From NCBI GenBank assembly GCA_902791985.1, contig CADAYD010000002.1:102126-166125 (forward strand): a stretch of DNA of 64,000 bases, given 5' to 3'. Every line of letters begins with the position of its first letter. Positions within the stretch are counted from its first letter, which is position 1. This stretch comes from an uncultured bacterium (GTDB taxonomy: Bacteria > Cyanobacteriota > Vampirovibrionia > Gastranaerophilales > Gastranaerophilaceae). Shown piece after piece: positions 9,144-19,400 of this stretch. Both the position numbers and the translations under genes were made by a program. The notes below the pieces were generated by a model that saw nothing but the letters and a program-made list of their open reading frames with translations, did no database searches and was not told the origin of the DNA.

Positions 9144-12100
9144 ATGAATAGCCGAAAAAGAACTCAAAAACTTGTATCTGCAGCGCTTACATCATTGTTT
9201 TTATTACATCAAACATTAATGATATCAGCATTTGCAACAAGCATAACAAATCCGAACGGAAGTCCTGTAGCAGGACAAAATGGGACTTATACAATAAATC
9301 CTACCGCCATAATCAAAAACACTGATATAGGATACAGAAAATATCTTGATTTTGATTTAAGCCAAGGCGATATCGCTAATTTAATCTATAAATACGGCGA
9401 CAAAAACATAAATACATTTGTTAACCTTGTCGATAACAAAATTAACGTTAACGGCGTAATCAACACAATGAGAGATGGCAATTTTTATAACGGACGTGCA
9501 ATATTTGTATCTCCGAACGGAATGGTTATCGGCTCATCAGGGGTTTTGAATGTAGGTTCTTTGGGTGTCTATACTCCAAATCAACAGACTTATGAATACT
9601 ACAGAAACAATCCAAGCTCAAATTTATCAGCATTGAAAGCACCTGAAAATGCAGGTTCAGGGGTAGTAAAAGTAGAAGGTAAAGTTCTTGCGGCTAAAGA
9701 TATTGATATAGTTTCTTCAAAAATTGAAGTTCCCGGGAAAATGGTAGCAAACGGAACCGGAGTAGTAAGCACTTTTGATGACGGAGTATTTGAACAACTT
9801 GTAAACGTTAGTTCAATGAAAGCCGCAAAAAATATGTCAAAGAATAATGGTGCAATTACATTTACATCAATTAACGGCACAGATGTTTCAGGTTCGGTTA
9901 TCAACCATGGGACAGGAGTTACATCTGTAAATAACTTGAGTACAAACGGCATTATCCTTAGCGGTAACATGGGTTCAAACGGGAATGTAGAATTAACAAA
10001 TAAAGGCAGCAAAGGAATTTTGATTGCATCATCAGGTCGTGTAGACAGCAACAGAAATGTATATATGACAGATGTATCAAGTGCAGGTATTGCACACAAA
10101 GGTTTAACAAAAGCCGATGATGACGTATATATTAAAGCAACCGGCGGGAATGTAGTAATTGGGGATAGAACAAGCAACAATAACTACGTTACGGCAGGCA
10201 AAAACATTGATATAAACGTTAAAAACGGAAGCATTTTGAATTTTGAAAGCCAGCAATCTGATGCTAAAATAATGAAAATCGGCGATGCAAAAACATTATT
10301 GAAAGCCGATGGCAATTTGAATATGGACGTTACAGACGGAACCATCGGTTTGAATGTCGGCGATAATTGTACAGGCGGATATTGCACAGGTATCTCAAAC
10401 GCTCAAACAACAAGAGATTACGCAAAATCAATTAACGGAAACATCAAAGGAACAGTTACCGCACGTACAACAGACACATCTGCTGCAAAACAAAATAATT
10501 ATGTAATAAATTATGCCGCAATCAACTCAGATATGAATATTGATAATATTCACGCAGACGGCAGAGTAATTCTAACAACAGATTATAACCAAAACGACGG
10601 TGTAACAAGATATAACATGCTTAATGCTTCAACAAATGCAGCAAAACCGAATGTAGAAGGTTACGGTATATCTTTAATCGCAAGCAAAAGCATAGGTTCA
10701 AAAAATAATCCTTTAACATTCAACCAAACAAGACCTGGAGCATTAGCAACCGTTAATAATCCGACCCCTGCAGGCGGCTACGGAATGGATGCATTAGCAA
10801 ACGAAAATATTTATATCAAAGGATTAGATGATGAATATGCAGTAAACAATGTTTGTTCAATGATAGCAAGAGAAGGCGAAATCGGAGCAGAATTTGCAGG
10901 AAATGTTTATATCGATGAAATCACTGCTGAAGACGATATGAAAATTATTGCAAGAGGAAAATCTGTTGAAATTAACCATCTTGGGACAGTGCCAAGAACA
11001 CCTGTTGACTACTTTGGACCAAGAACAAACGGTTTAGCAGACAACCCATATTTACCGGGCGGAGGTTACACAGGTCCTGGTGAAAAAGATTCAATTCCAA
11101 ATAATGTAGTTGTAAAAGCATTGGATATAAATAAAACTGTAAGACCTAACGGGACTTATGTAGATAACGGTCACTACGGTTACGCAGATTCGGTTGTTAC
11201 TATTCGCAACGGTAGATTAGATCACGGAACACTTGATATTACCGCAGATAATATATACACAAATGGCGTTTACGCTAGCTTTGGCAAAAACGGATTTTCT
11301 AAAAATCCAGATCCATCAACAAATAAGGTAGAAGGCGTATATGTTGTTGACGGACCAAACATTCCAACAGGCCATGCCGTAAGACCGGATGATGTTACAG
11401 GCATCGGTCATGATGAAAAAGAAAGAAATTATTACTATTATCCGGGAGATGGTGATGGAGTATTTAACGGTGAACAATCTCATGTTGACGATGATGATGG
11501 AGTAATAGATGCAACTCCTTTAGAAATTCCGGACGATGGTCCTACAGGACAACCGACTGACCAACCGACTGATCAACCAACAGACCAGCCAACAGACCAG
11601 CCAACAGATCAACCGACTGACCAGCCAACAGATCAACCGACTGATCAACCAACTGACCAACCAACTGATCAGCCAACAGATCAACCAACTGACCAACCGA
11701 CTGATCAACCAACTGATGAGCCGACGGATCCGCCTTCAGATGAACCGACAGATCCTCCAACAGACTTACCAACGGATCCACCATCTGAAGAACCGACAGA
11801 TCCGCCATCTGACGAACCAACTGACATCCCGACAGATATGCCAACGGATGAACCGACTGATCCTCCAACGGATGAACCGACTGATCAACCGACGGATTTG
11901 CCAACTGACATGCCAACAGATCCTCCAACAGATGAACCAACAGATCAGCCAACAGAAGGGCCAACGGATGAACCAACGGATATCCCAACGGATGAACCAA
12001 CGGATATCCCAACGGATGGACCAACGGATATCCCAACGGATGGACCAACGGATATCCCAACGGATGGACCAACGGATATCCCAACTGATCAACCAACTGA

Positions 12101-12539
12101 CCAACCGACTGATCAACCAACAGATGAGCCGACAAACGAGCCAACTGAAGGACCGGATGATGATGAACGCAAATTGTTATACAATAACAGAATAGCAGAT
12201 TATAATCTTGATACAATTGATAAACGTCAATATGTAAGATATAACGTAGCAAATAACAGAAATCCGATTTCATTGGAAAGAGGTAATGGTGTAAATTCAT
12301 TACTTGACGTATCAAGAGGCGGAGTTTCAGTCAGCCACAACAGCAACTTGAAAGTCGGAGATGTAATTCCGGTACACATGAAATACGGTACACTTGACAT
12401 TAAGGCAAACGCAAAAGTTGTATCTGCAACTTCACACAGAGCAGGAGCACAGTTTGTAAATCTTGATCAAGCAACCGCAAACCAATTGTTATACTTAAAT
12501 ATGCTATTAGATGAAGCAAGCAAAGTTTCATTAAGATAA
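9144..12539 (+). CDS. Giant TPS-type exoprotein with PT-repeat linker and C-terminal PilZ domain (paralogue 1)
   Basis: An 1131-residue protein. Residues 1-32 form a basic, then hydrophobic signal peptide ending AFAT. Residues 35-140 match the haemagglutination activity/TPS domain of filamentous haemagglutinin, with NLVDNKI, FYNGRAIFVSPNGMVIGSSG and VLNVGSLGVYTPN. A beta-helix-type region follows (VGSNGNVELTN-like strands) to about residue 780. Residues 800-1003 are almost pure PTDQ/PTDE/PTDI tetrapeptides. Residues 1020-1130 match PilZ: R1028-QYV-R1032 (RxxxR), D1055-VSRGG (DxSxxG) and RAGAQFVNLD. PilZ domains normally bind c-di-GMP in the cytoplasm. No TpsB partner is encoded nearby. GAAAGGAT precedes the ATG. 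The TPS and PilZ assignments are from motif reading; export and function are inferred. Confidence 0.85.
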   Translation: MNSRKRTQKLVSAALTSLFLLHQTLMISAFATSITNPNGSPVAGQNGTYTINPTAIIKNTDIGYRKYLDFDLSQGDIANLIYKYGDKNINTFVNLVDNKINVNGVINTMRDGNFYNGRAIFVSPNGMVIGSSGVLNVGSLGVYTPNQQTYEYYRNNPSSNLSALKAPENAGSGVVKVEGKVLAAKDIDIVSSKIEVPGKMVANGTGVVSTFDDGVFEQLVNVSSMKAAKNMSKNNGAITFTSINGTDVSGSVINHGTGVTSVNNLSTNGIILSGNMGSNGNVELTNKGSKGILIASSGRVDSNRNVYMTDVSSAGIAHKGLTKADDDVYIKATGGNVVIGDRTSNNNYVTAGKNIDINVKNGSILNFESQQSDAKIMKIGDAKTLLKADGNLNMDVTDGTIGLNVGDNCTGGYCTGISNAQTTRDYAKSINGNIKGTVTARTTDTSAAKQNNYVINYAAINSDMNIDNIHADGRVILTTDYNQNDGVTRYNMLNASTNAAKPNVEGYGISLIASKSIGSKNNPLTFNQTRPGALATVNNPTPAGGYGMDALANENIYIKGLDDEYAVNNVCSMIAREGEIGAEFAGNVYIDEITAEDDMKIIARGKSVEINHLGTVPRTPVDYFGPRTNGLADNPYLPGGGYTGPGEKDSIPNNVVVKALDINKTVRPNGTYVDNGHYGYADSVVTIRNGRLDHGTLDITADNIYTNGVYASFGKNGFSKNPDPSTNKVEGVYVVDGPNIPTGHAVRPDDVTGIGHDEKERNYYYYPGDGDGVFNGEQSHVDDDDGVIDATPLEIPDDGPTGQPTDQPTDQPTDQPTDQPTDQPTDQPTDQPTDQPTDQPTDQPTDQPTDQPTDQPTDEPTDPPSDEPTDPPTDLPTDPPSEEPTDPPSDEPTDIPTDMPTDEPTDPPTDEPTDQPTDLPTDMPTDPPTDEPTDQPTEGPTDEPTDIPTDEPTDIPTDGPTDIPTDGPTDIPTDGPTDIPTDQPTDQPTDQPTDEPTNEPTEGPDDDERKLLYNNRIADYNLDTIDKRQYVRYNVANNRNPISLERGNGVNSLLDVSRGGVSVSHNSNLKVGDVIPVHMKYGTLDIKANAKVVSATSHRAGAQFVNLDQATANQLLYLNMLLDEASKVSLR
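11542..12150 (+). repeat. 12-base tandem repeat encoding Pro-Thr tetrapeptides
   Basis: About 200 codons of degenerate 12-mers encoding PTDQ, PTDE, PTDP, PTDI and related tetrapeptides between the beta-helix part and the PilZ domain of paralogue 1. It has the composition of the Pfam PT-repeat type. Perfect DNA repeats (for example runs of GATATCCCAACGGATG near 12000-12080) make it prone to copy-number change by slippage and to assembly collapse. Long frames on both strands here are shadows of the repeat. Confidence 0.9.
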
Positions 12540-12567
12540 CAAAAATAAATATAACTAAAAAAAACGG

Positions 12568-12602
12568 GAGATTAGCAATAGCGCTAATCTCTCATTTTTT
12601 TT
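12568..12602 (+). terminator. Rho-independent terminator after paralogue 1
   Basis: Perfect 9-bp stem GAGATTAGC/GCTAATCTC with a 6-base loop followed by a run of T, 29 bases beyond the stop codon of the first exoprotein gene. It makes the first paralogue a separate transcription unit. Confidence 0.85.
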
Positions 12603-12699
12603 GAAAATTTATTTGTAAACTTTTATTAACATTTGAGCAAAAATAGTAAATTTTTAAAGGTAAAAATTCGTTTATATATTTATAGAGAATAAATATGTC

Positions 12700-12736
12700 A
12701 TGACCATGGCTGTGTGTGCTTCATAAGTCAGGTCAT
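12700..12736 (+). promoter_or_regulatory. Inverted repeat in the leader of paralogue 2
   Basis: ATGACC at 12700-12705 pairs with GGTCAT at 12731-12736, about 52 bases before the start codon of the second exoprotein. It could be a leader RNA hairpin or an operator. The 185-base region between the preceding terminator and this gene has no reading frame. I could not match it to a GEMM c-di-GMP riboswitch. Confidence 0.3.
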
Positions 12737-12787
12737 ACAACTCTTGACGGCGCTAATACAAGTAAAAATAAATGAAAGGATTAGAAC

Positions 12788-14392
12788 ATGATGAGAAAGA
12801 GTAGAAAAACTCAAAGAAGAATAATCGCATCATTGATGACTGGTGTGTTTATGCTTCAACAAACAATGGCACTGACAGTAGTAGCCAGTGAAATCTCGGG
12901 GTTCAATCAAACAAGTGGAGTGTTCAACATTGACCCGACATCAAAAAGTGGGAACACAGGTTTCAGACATTACGAGAAATTTAATTTGAGCCAAGGTGAC
13001 ATCGCAAACTTGAATTTTGCCGATGTCAATACTTTTGTTAACCTTGTAGACAATCAAATTAATATTAATGGTATTGTCAATTCCGTAAGAGGTAACGGCT
13101 TCTACAACGGTAGAGCAGTATTTATTTCTCCAAACGGAATGGTAGTTGGCGCATCGGGCGTATTAAACGTCGGTTCACTGGGTGTTTATTCTCCTGACGG
13201 CTACAATTATTCACAAATAAAGAAAAACCAAACAGAAGCAGGACTTGCAAGTTTAGAAGCCAATGATATGAATGTCGGCGGTCCGATTAAAATTAACGGT
13301 AAAATTGTTACAAGCGGCGACATTGAATTAAAAGCATCTTCTGTAGAAATAGCGAATTCGGCAGTAGTTGCAGGCGGAGTTAATGAAAGTCAAAGACAAA
13401 AATATGACTCTGAAAGCGCTGCAAATGTATTATTTAATAATCTTGTTAATACAGACAACTTGAATACTGCAAATCAATTTGCAAGCGACGGCAATGGGCA
13501 TATTATCATTTCCGCAGAAGGCAGCGGGACAGGTTCACCAAATGATAACGGTATAAACATTGCCGGTACAGTTAAAAACTTTGCAGTCGGGACAGGCAGC
13601 TCATTAGAAATCAGAAACTATGATGATGCTGCAAGAGGTTTGAACATCACAGGTACCGTTTCAAATGCTAAAGGCAGATTATTAATTAATAATAATGAAG
13701 GCGATATGAATATCGGAGGAACGGTTAGAAATAACGGCCAAACCGATATATTCAATAAACCAATGCAAGGAAATACGGAAACCGCATTAAATATCACAGG
13801 TAACCTTGATACAAAAGGGCAATTAACTATCAGAAACAAAGGTAAAAACGGTATGAATATTTCCGGTACCATTAACCACGATGGTGATGCTTATGTAGAA
13901 AACGGTTATCCTTCTAATCCTAAAAATAATACCGCAGGTATGAATATATCCGGAACATTCAATGCTACAGGCAATGCTGAATTTTATAATACCGCATCAA
14001 GTCCTGACGGAATGAATATCACAGGAACAGTAAATATCGGTCAAACCGGTAAATTTACCAATGAAGGTACCGGCGGGATTAATCTGTCAGGAACGATTAA
14101 TGATCAAGGTGACTTGTATATGACAAATACCGGTGCAAACGGCATTAACATAGCATCATCAGGTTTAGCAAAATCAAATAAAAATATTTACATTGATGAC
14201 AATGCAGCCGGAGGTGTAAATATTAAAGGGCTTGTAAGAGCAGATCAAAATATTGATATTAAACAAAAAGGTGGCGGGAATGTTGTTATTGGGGATAACA
14301 CTTCTAATGATAACTATGTTACAGCCGGTAAAGATATCGCAATTACTGTCGATAACGGAAGCATATTAAATTACGGAAATCTTAACCGTTGA
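12788..14392 (+). CDS. Giant TPS-type exoprotein paralogue 2, N-terminal part before a frameshift
   Basis: A 534-residue frame: signal peptide (residues 1-34, basic then hydrophobic), TPS/haemagglutination domain with NLVDNQI, FYNGRAVFISPNGMVVGASG and VLNVGSLGVYSPD, then about eight beta-helix repeats of the GMNISGT..N.GD type. The frame stops just after NGSILNYGN, where paralogue 1 continues for about 110 more residues before a segment that reappears here in another frame from about 14380. A deletion that is not a multiple of three therefore interrupts the gene, and this piece would make a secreted protein without linker or PilZ domain. GAAAGGAT lies seven bases before ATG, as in the other paralogues. 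It is either a true broken gene or a misassembly in repeated DNA. Confidence 0.8.
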   Translation: MMRKSRKTQRRIIASLMTGVFMLQQTMALTVVASEISGFNQTSGVFNIDPTSKSGNTGFRHYEKFNLSQGDIANLNFADVNTFVNLVDNQININGIVNSVRGNGFYNGRAVFISPNGMVVGASGVLNVGSLGVYSPDGYNYSQIKKNQTEAGLASLEANDMNVGGPIKINGKIVTSGDIELKASSVEIANSAVVAGGVNESQRQKYDSESAANVLFNNLVNTDNLNTANQFASDGNGHIIISAEGSGTGSPNDNGINIAGTVKNFAVGTGSSLEIRNYDDAARGLNITGTVSNAKGRLLINNNEGDMNIGGTVRNNGQTDIFNKPMQGNTETALNITGNLDTKGQLTIRNKGKNGMNISGTINHDGDAYVENGYPSNPKNNTAGMNISGTFNATGNAEFYNTASSPDGMNITGTVNIGQTGKFTNEGTGGINLSGTINDQGDLYMTNTGANGINIASSGLAKSNKNIYIDDNAAGGVNIKGLVRADQNIDIKQKGGGNVVIGDNTSNDNYVTAGKDIAITVDNGSILNYGNLNR

Positions 14393-14435
14393 TGATGATT
14401 ACGGCTATGACAATAACGGTCAAAAACGTTACAAC

Positions 14436-16181
14436 ATGGTCAATGCAAGAACGGATAATTCCGACACTAACATTGAAGGTACAGGAATTTCATTAATTGC
14501 AAACGGCAGCATTGGTACAAAAGATAATGCAGTAACATTCATTCAAACAGGCGCTCAGCAAGGTTACAGTATGGATGTACTTGCAGAAAATAATATTTAC
14601 TTAAAAGAAAACAGCTTCAACGATTCTGATTACGGTCGTGAAAAAGAAGTTACTACAAACAGGGCTTGTACAATAATTGCAAGAAAAGGTGATTTAGATA
14701 TTGAATTTGCAGGAAATACTACAATTGATAATATTACGGCTGAAGGTGACTTGAAAGTTGTTACAAGAGGTAAAACTCTTGAAATCAAGAACTTAGGTCA
14801 TATTACAGATGAATCTGTTATTCCGAGAGATTACCTCGGCCCAAGAGATTATGGTCAGCAAGACGGTGGATATACCGGTGAAGATTACAGAGATGAGGCA
14901 TTGCCGAATCATGCAGTTATAAAAGCATTGGATATCAACCACAATATTCGTCCTACAGAAGAACTTGTTGACGGCGGTCACGAAGCATGGGCAGGTTCAA
15001 GCGTAAAAATACACAACGCTGTATTAGACCACGGGACATTAGATATTACAGCAGACAATATTTATGCAAACGGTGTAGCAGTACATTTCAACAAAGACGG
15101 GTTCTCAAAAACAGTAGATCCTTCAACAAATAAAGTCATAGGCGTATACGTTGAAGACGGTCCGGATATTCCGACAGGTCATGCGGTTCGTCCTGATGAT
15201 GTCGAAGACACCGGAAGAAACGAATTAGAAAGAAATTATTACTATCCTGAAGGAGATGGCGACGGAATCTTTAACGGAGAACAATCCAATGTTGACGATG
15301 ACGATAATATTGCAGAAGATACTCCGTTAGAAATTCCGGATGAGCCAACGGAACCTCCGACAGAACAACCAACTGATCCTCCGACTGATCCTCCGACAGA
15401 TCCGCCAACAGATCCTCCAACGGATCCTCCAACTGATCCGCCAACAGAACCGCCAACGGAAGAACCAACTGATCCTCCGACTGATCCGCCGACAGATCCG
15501 CCAACAGAAGAACCGACTGATCCGCCAACGGAACAACCAACGGATCCACCAACAGATCCTCCAACGGATCCTCCGACAGATCCTCCAACGGATCCTCCGA
15601 CGGACCCACCAACGGATCCTCCGACGGACCCACCAACGGATCCTCCGACTGATCCTCCAACGGATCCTCCGACGGACCCACCAACGGATCCTCCAACGGA
15701 CCCACCAACGGATCCTCCGACTGATCCTCCAACGGATCCTCCGACGGACCCACCAACGGATCCTCCAACGCCGGAACCGACAATTGTACCGGATGTACCG
15801 GATGATGACGGAAGAATAATGTACAACCAAAGAATCGATGATGACAATTTGGATACAATAGATAAACGTCAGTTCGTAAGATACAACGTAAACAATTCAG
15901 CAATTCCGGTATCGATGGAAAAAACAAGTAATGTCGATGGCTTGTTAGACGTATCAAGAGGCGGGGTGTCTCTAAAACACAGTAATACATTGAAAAAAGG
16001 AGACATAGTTCCAATACACTTGAAATACGGCAATCTTGAAATCAGAGCAAACGCAGAAGTCGTTTCAGCCACAACTTCAAGAGCAGGAGCAAAATTCGTT
16101 AATCTTGATCAAGCAACAGCAAATCAACTATTATATCTGAATATGCTACTGGATAGCAGCCAAAATATGTCATCAAAATAA
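14436..16181 (+). CDS. Giant TPS-type exoprotein paralogue 2, C-terminal part with PT linker and PilZ domain
   Basis: A 581-residue frame continuing the preceding piece in a different frame. Homology to paralogue 1 begins upstream of the ATG: codons from about 14381 read ILTVDDD..., matching ILTTDYN in paralogue 1, so 14436 is an internal Met and not a true start; there is no ribosome site. After the shared ITADNIYANG and PDDV regions, residues 303-448 are PTDPPTDP repeats, and the end is a PilZ domain: RQFVR at 15867-15881, DVSRGG at 15948-15965 and RAGAKFVNLD. With no start signal or signal peptide of its own, this part is probably not made unless the frame is restored. Confidence 0.8.
   Translation: MVNARTDNSDTNIEGTGISLIANGSIGTKDNAVTFIQTGAQQGYSMDVLAENNIYLKENSFNDSDYGREKEVTTNRACTIIARKGDLDIEFAGNTTIDNITAEGDLKVVTRGKTLEIKNLGHITDESVIPRDYLGPRDYGQQDGGYTGEDYRDEALPNHAVIKALDINHNIRPTEELVDGGHEAWAGSSVKIHNAVLDHGTLDITADNIYANGVAVHFNKDGFSKTVDPSTNKVIGVYVEDGPDIPTGHAVRPDDVEDTGRNELERNYYYPEGDGDGIFNGEQSNVDDDDNIAEDTPLEIPDEPTEPPTEQPTDPPTDPPTDPPTDPPTDPPTDPPTEPPTEEPTDPPTDPPTDPPTEEPTDPPTEQPTDPPTDPPTDPPTDPPTDPPTDPPTDPPTDPPTDPPTDPPTDPPTDPPTDPPTDPPTDPPTDPPTDPPTDPPTDPPTPEPTIVPDVPDDDGRIMYNQRIDDDNLDTIDKRQFVRYNVNNSAIPVSMEKTSNVDGLLDVSRGGVSLKHSNTLKKGDIVPIHLKYGNLEIRANAEVVSATTSRAGAKFVNLDQATANQLLYLNMLLDSSQNMSSK
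15343..15780 (+). repeat. Tandem repeat encoding PTDPPTDP linker
   Basis: About 145 codons of near-identical 12-mers (GATCCTCCAACG and variants) encoding PTDP, with a few PTEE and PTEQ units. It is the counterpart of the 11542-12150 repeat but has become much more uniform (nearly all PTDP), which suggests recent expansion or homogenisation. Frames on the opposite strand (for example glycine/valine/serine repeats) are shadows. Confidence 0.9.
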
Positions 16182-16186
16182 AACCC

Positions 16187-16222
16187 AAAAAGACCTTACA
16201 CTTTTTAGTGTAAGGTCTTTTT
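16187..16222 (+). terminator. Rho-independent terminator after paralogue 2
   Basis: Perfect 11-bp stem AGACCTTACAC/GTGTAAGGTCT, extendable by A-T pairs, followed by T residues, starting six bases past the stop codon. Confidence 0.85.
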
Positions 16223-16288
16223 ATATAATCCTTATATACTTACCTAAATCTTTTGTAACATTCACTTGTAGGGGATTTTTAAAGTGAT

Positions 16289-16308
16289 ATGTTTATAAAT
16301 GTAAACAT
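16289..16308. promoter_or_regulatory. Palindromic operator-like site before paralogue 3
   Basis: ATGTTTA and TAAACAT form a perfect 7-bp inverted repeat with a 6-base centre, about 145 bases upstream of the third exoprotein gene. Its symmetry fits a dimeric regulator site, but no matching copy is obvious before paralogues 1 and 2, so this is a weak call. Confidence 0.3.
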
Positions 16309-16453
16309 TTTTTTGCATTCTCAAGTAAAAAAAGAAAATAAATAGCAAATTAATTTTTTACGAGTTTTATTCTTAACATGTGCCTATGTATACGGCATGA
16401 CATCAATTAATAGGGATTTAAAAAGATTTACATATATGAAAGGATTCAAGAAT

Positions 16454-19400
16454 ATGAAAAACTTACGTAAGAGTTCAAGACGCATCATCAGCGCAATGTT
16501 GACTGCGGCATTTATCGTGCAGCAAACAATTTGTGCATCTGCACTGGCAACAAATATCACAAACGTTCAAAGCAACAATGGCACATATAATATTAACCCT
16601 ACTGCCATTATGAAAAATTCAGATATAGGTTTAAGAAAATATCAAAGATTTGAATTAGACAACGGCGATGTCGCAAACTTAATTTTCCAATACGGAAACA
16701 AAGATATTAATACATTCATAAACTTAGTTGATAACAAAATTAAAATCAACGGTGTAGTTAATTCAATGAGAAACGGGAATTTTTATAACGGAAAAGCAAT
16801 TTTTGTTTCCCCAAATGGTATGATTGTGGGAGCATCCGGAGTTCTAAACGTAGGTTCTTTAGGCGTATATACCCCGAATGCATCTGTGTATAATGAATAC
16901 AAAAATAATCCAAGCAAAAACTACAATGCTTTAGCAGATAAAAACAATGTAGGTTCAGGCTCTGTAAAAATTGACGGTCACGTATTTGCAACAAACGATA
17001 TTGATGCAGTATCATCAAGAATTCAAGTTACAGGAAAAGCACTTGCAGGAACAGGGAATAATTCATTATTCTCAAAAACAAGTAATGCGGATCAATTGTT
17101 CAATTCTCTTGTAAACACTTCAAATATTAATTCTGCAAATCAAATTTCTTCAAGAAACGGTAATATTACATTCACATCAACTGTAGGAACATCAGTTTTG
17201 GGCGACGTAAGAAATATCGGAACAGGCAATACAAATATCACAAACTACGGCAACTCCGGCACATATATCTCAGGTAAACTCATTAACAAAAACGGAGATA
17301 TGAATATCACTAACTATGGAGGAAGTGTTTACGGAGCAAAAACAGCATATGTTGAAAACAATAACGGAACTTTAAAAATCGTAAACACAGGGAAAGGCAT
17401 TTATTTTGTTAAAGATTCACAAATAAGCAACAATAACAACCTTTATATGTCTAACACAGGCGAACAGGGTACCGTTTTAAGCGGAAATGTAAATAATAAC
17501 GGAACAACATACGTTGATAACAAAGCAGGATTATTAAGTGTTTCAGGGAACTATACAAATAACGGGGATGCTACATTCACAAACAGCGGAACACAATTAA
17601 ACGTATCCGGCAATCTTACAAACACTAACGGAAAATTAACATTAAACAATTCCGGAAATAAAGGTTTAAATATTGCATCAATCGGTACAGTAAATTCTCA
17701 AGGAATTGAAATGAATAATACTGGTGCAGGCGGTTTAAACGTATTCGGTTCTGTTACAAATAACGGCAACGCCGTTGTTAAAAATTCCTCAACAGGTGTT
17801 GAAGGTACAAACATATACGGAACATTTAAAAATAACGGTAATGCAACATTTACAAACGACGGCAGAGACGGCTTGAATGTTGTAGGAACTGTTGAGAATA
17901 AAAATGGCAAATTGACAATGTCAAACAGCGGAATGAGAGGACTTAATGTAATTAATACCGGTTTAGTCGATGCTCAAGGAATTTCCATGACTAACACCGG
18001 AGATTACGGTCTCAATGTATACGGCAAAGTAGAGAACCAAGGCGACGGAGACTATTCAAGTACAGCAGGTATGCTCTGGGTACATAAAAATGGTTATATG
18101 TCGAATAAAGGCGGAACTGCTACATATACAAACAGCGGTAAATACGGTTTACTTGTAGAAGGTGAAATTGCCAACGAAGGAACAACAATTGCAAGAAATG
18201 AAAACGGTCCTTTAAGTATAAGCGGCAAATTCTCAAACAATGGCGACTCAACATTTACTAACAACGGTAGCCAATTAAATATCTCAGGTTCTGTTGTTAA
18301 TAACGGTCACCTGACTTTAAATAATACCGGAGCACAAGGTTTAAATATCATTTCAACGGGAAAAGTTGAATCTCAAGGTTTAGATATTACAAACAGCGGT
18401 GCTAACGGACTAAATATAAACGGTACAGTAATAAATAATGGGAACTCAAATATTACTAACACCTCATCAGGTACAAAAGGTTTGAATATCGGAGGAACTG
18501 TTAAAAATACACACGGAGTAATGAATATTACAAACGACGGTGCTAACGGACTTAAAGTTTACCAAAATGCAAAAGTCATATCACAAAACTTGAATAAAGA
18601 CAGTTTAAATATGACAAACAGCGGTGAAGGCGGACTTAAAGTATATGGAGAAGTAAATACTCTCGGTAACATTTCATACACAAACACCGGCGATAAAGGA
18701 TTATATATAATAGGTAAAACCCATACGGAAAACGGTAATACCTCATTCACAAATGACGGTCAAGGCGGTTTAAATATCTATGGTCAAACGTGGAATACCG
18801 GCGGAACAACAACAATGCTAAATAACGGCGAAGGCGGTTTAAATGTTACAAAAACAGGTTATGTTTTTGGTGACAATGTAAATATGACCAACAATGGCAA
18901 AGCAGGTTTGAATGTTAGAGGTAACGTTAATATCGATTATGATGGCAACCTCGTAAATAATGGGGAATATGGTCTGAATGTTACCGGAAAAATCAATCAC
19001 GGTCTTGCCGATATGCACGCACACCAAGGAACATTAAATCTTGAAAATAACGGGCACTACGGATTAAATGTATCAGGAAATGTTCACAGCTACAACAATA
19101 TCAATTTTGTAAGCGGAAAGAACAACCGCAATGGTATTAATATATACGGAACCGTTACAAACGAAAGAGGAAGCATGAATTTCCAAAACGACGGGTTGAT
19201 AGGTATAAACGTTAGAGAAACAGGTGTTGTTAATTCTAAAAATGTTTCTATGGTTAACAACGGAGCAAACGGTATACATATCAAAGGCGTTTTAAATAAT
19301 GAAGGAACTTTGAATATGCAAAACAACGCAGGCTTTATAAAAGTTCATGAATCCGGAACCGTAAACAATAAAGGTGATATGAATATACACAATAAAGGTC

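Noticed and set aside
11536..12315. Long open frames on both strands over the PT repeat, coding for arginine/glutamine- or tryptophan-rich repeats
   Set aside because: They are out-of-frame or antisense readings of the 12-base tandem repeat, which stays open in most frames because of its period of three; no ribosome sites, and composition is unnatural.
12630..12787. Possible GEMM c-di-GMP riboswitch in the leader of the second exoprotein
   Set aside because: An inverted repeat is present, but I do not see the conserved GEMM core; only a generic hairpin is supported.
15242..16014. Long Gly-Ser-Val-repeat and Arg/Trp-repeat frames antisense to the PTDP repeat of the second exoprotein
   Set aside because: Shadow of the repeat, as above; the plus-strand frame is homologous to paralogue 1 and makes sense as a linker before PilZ.
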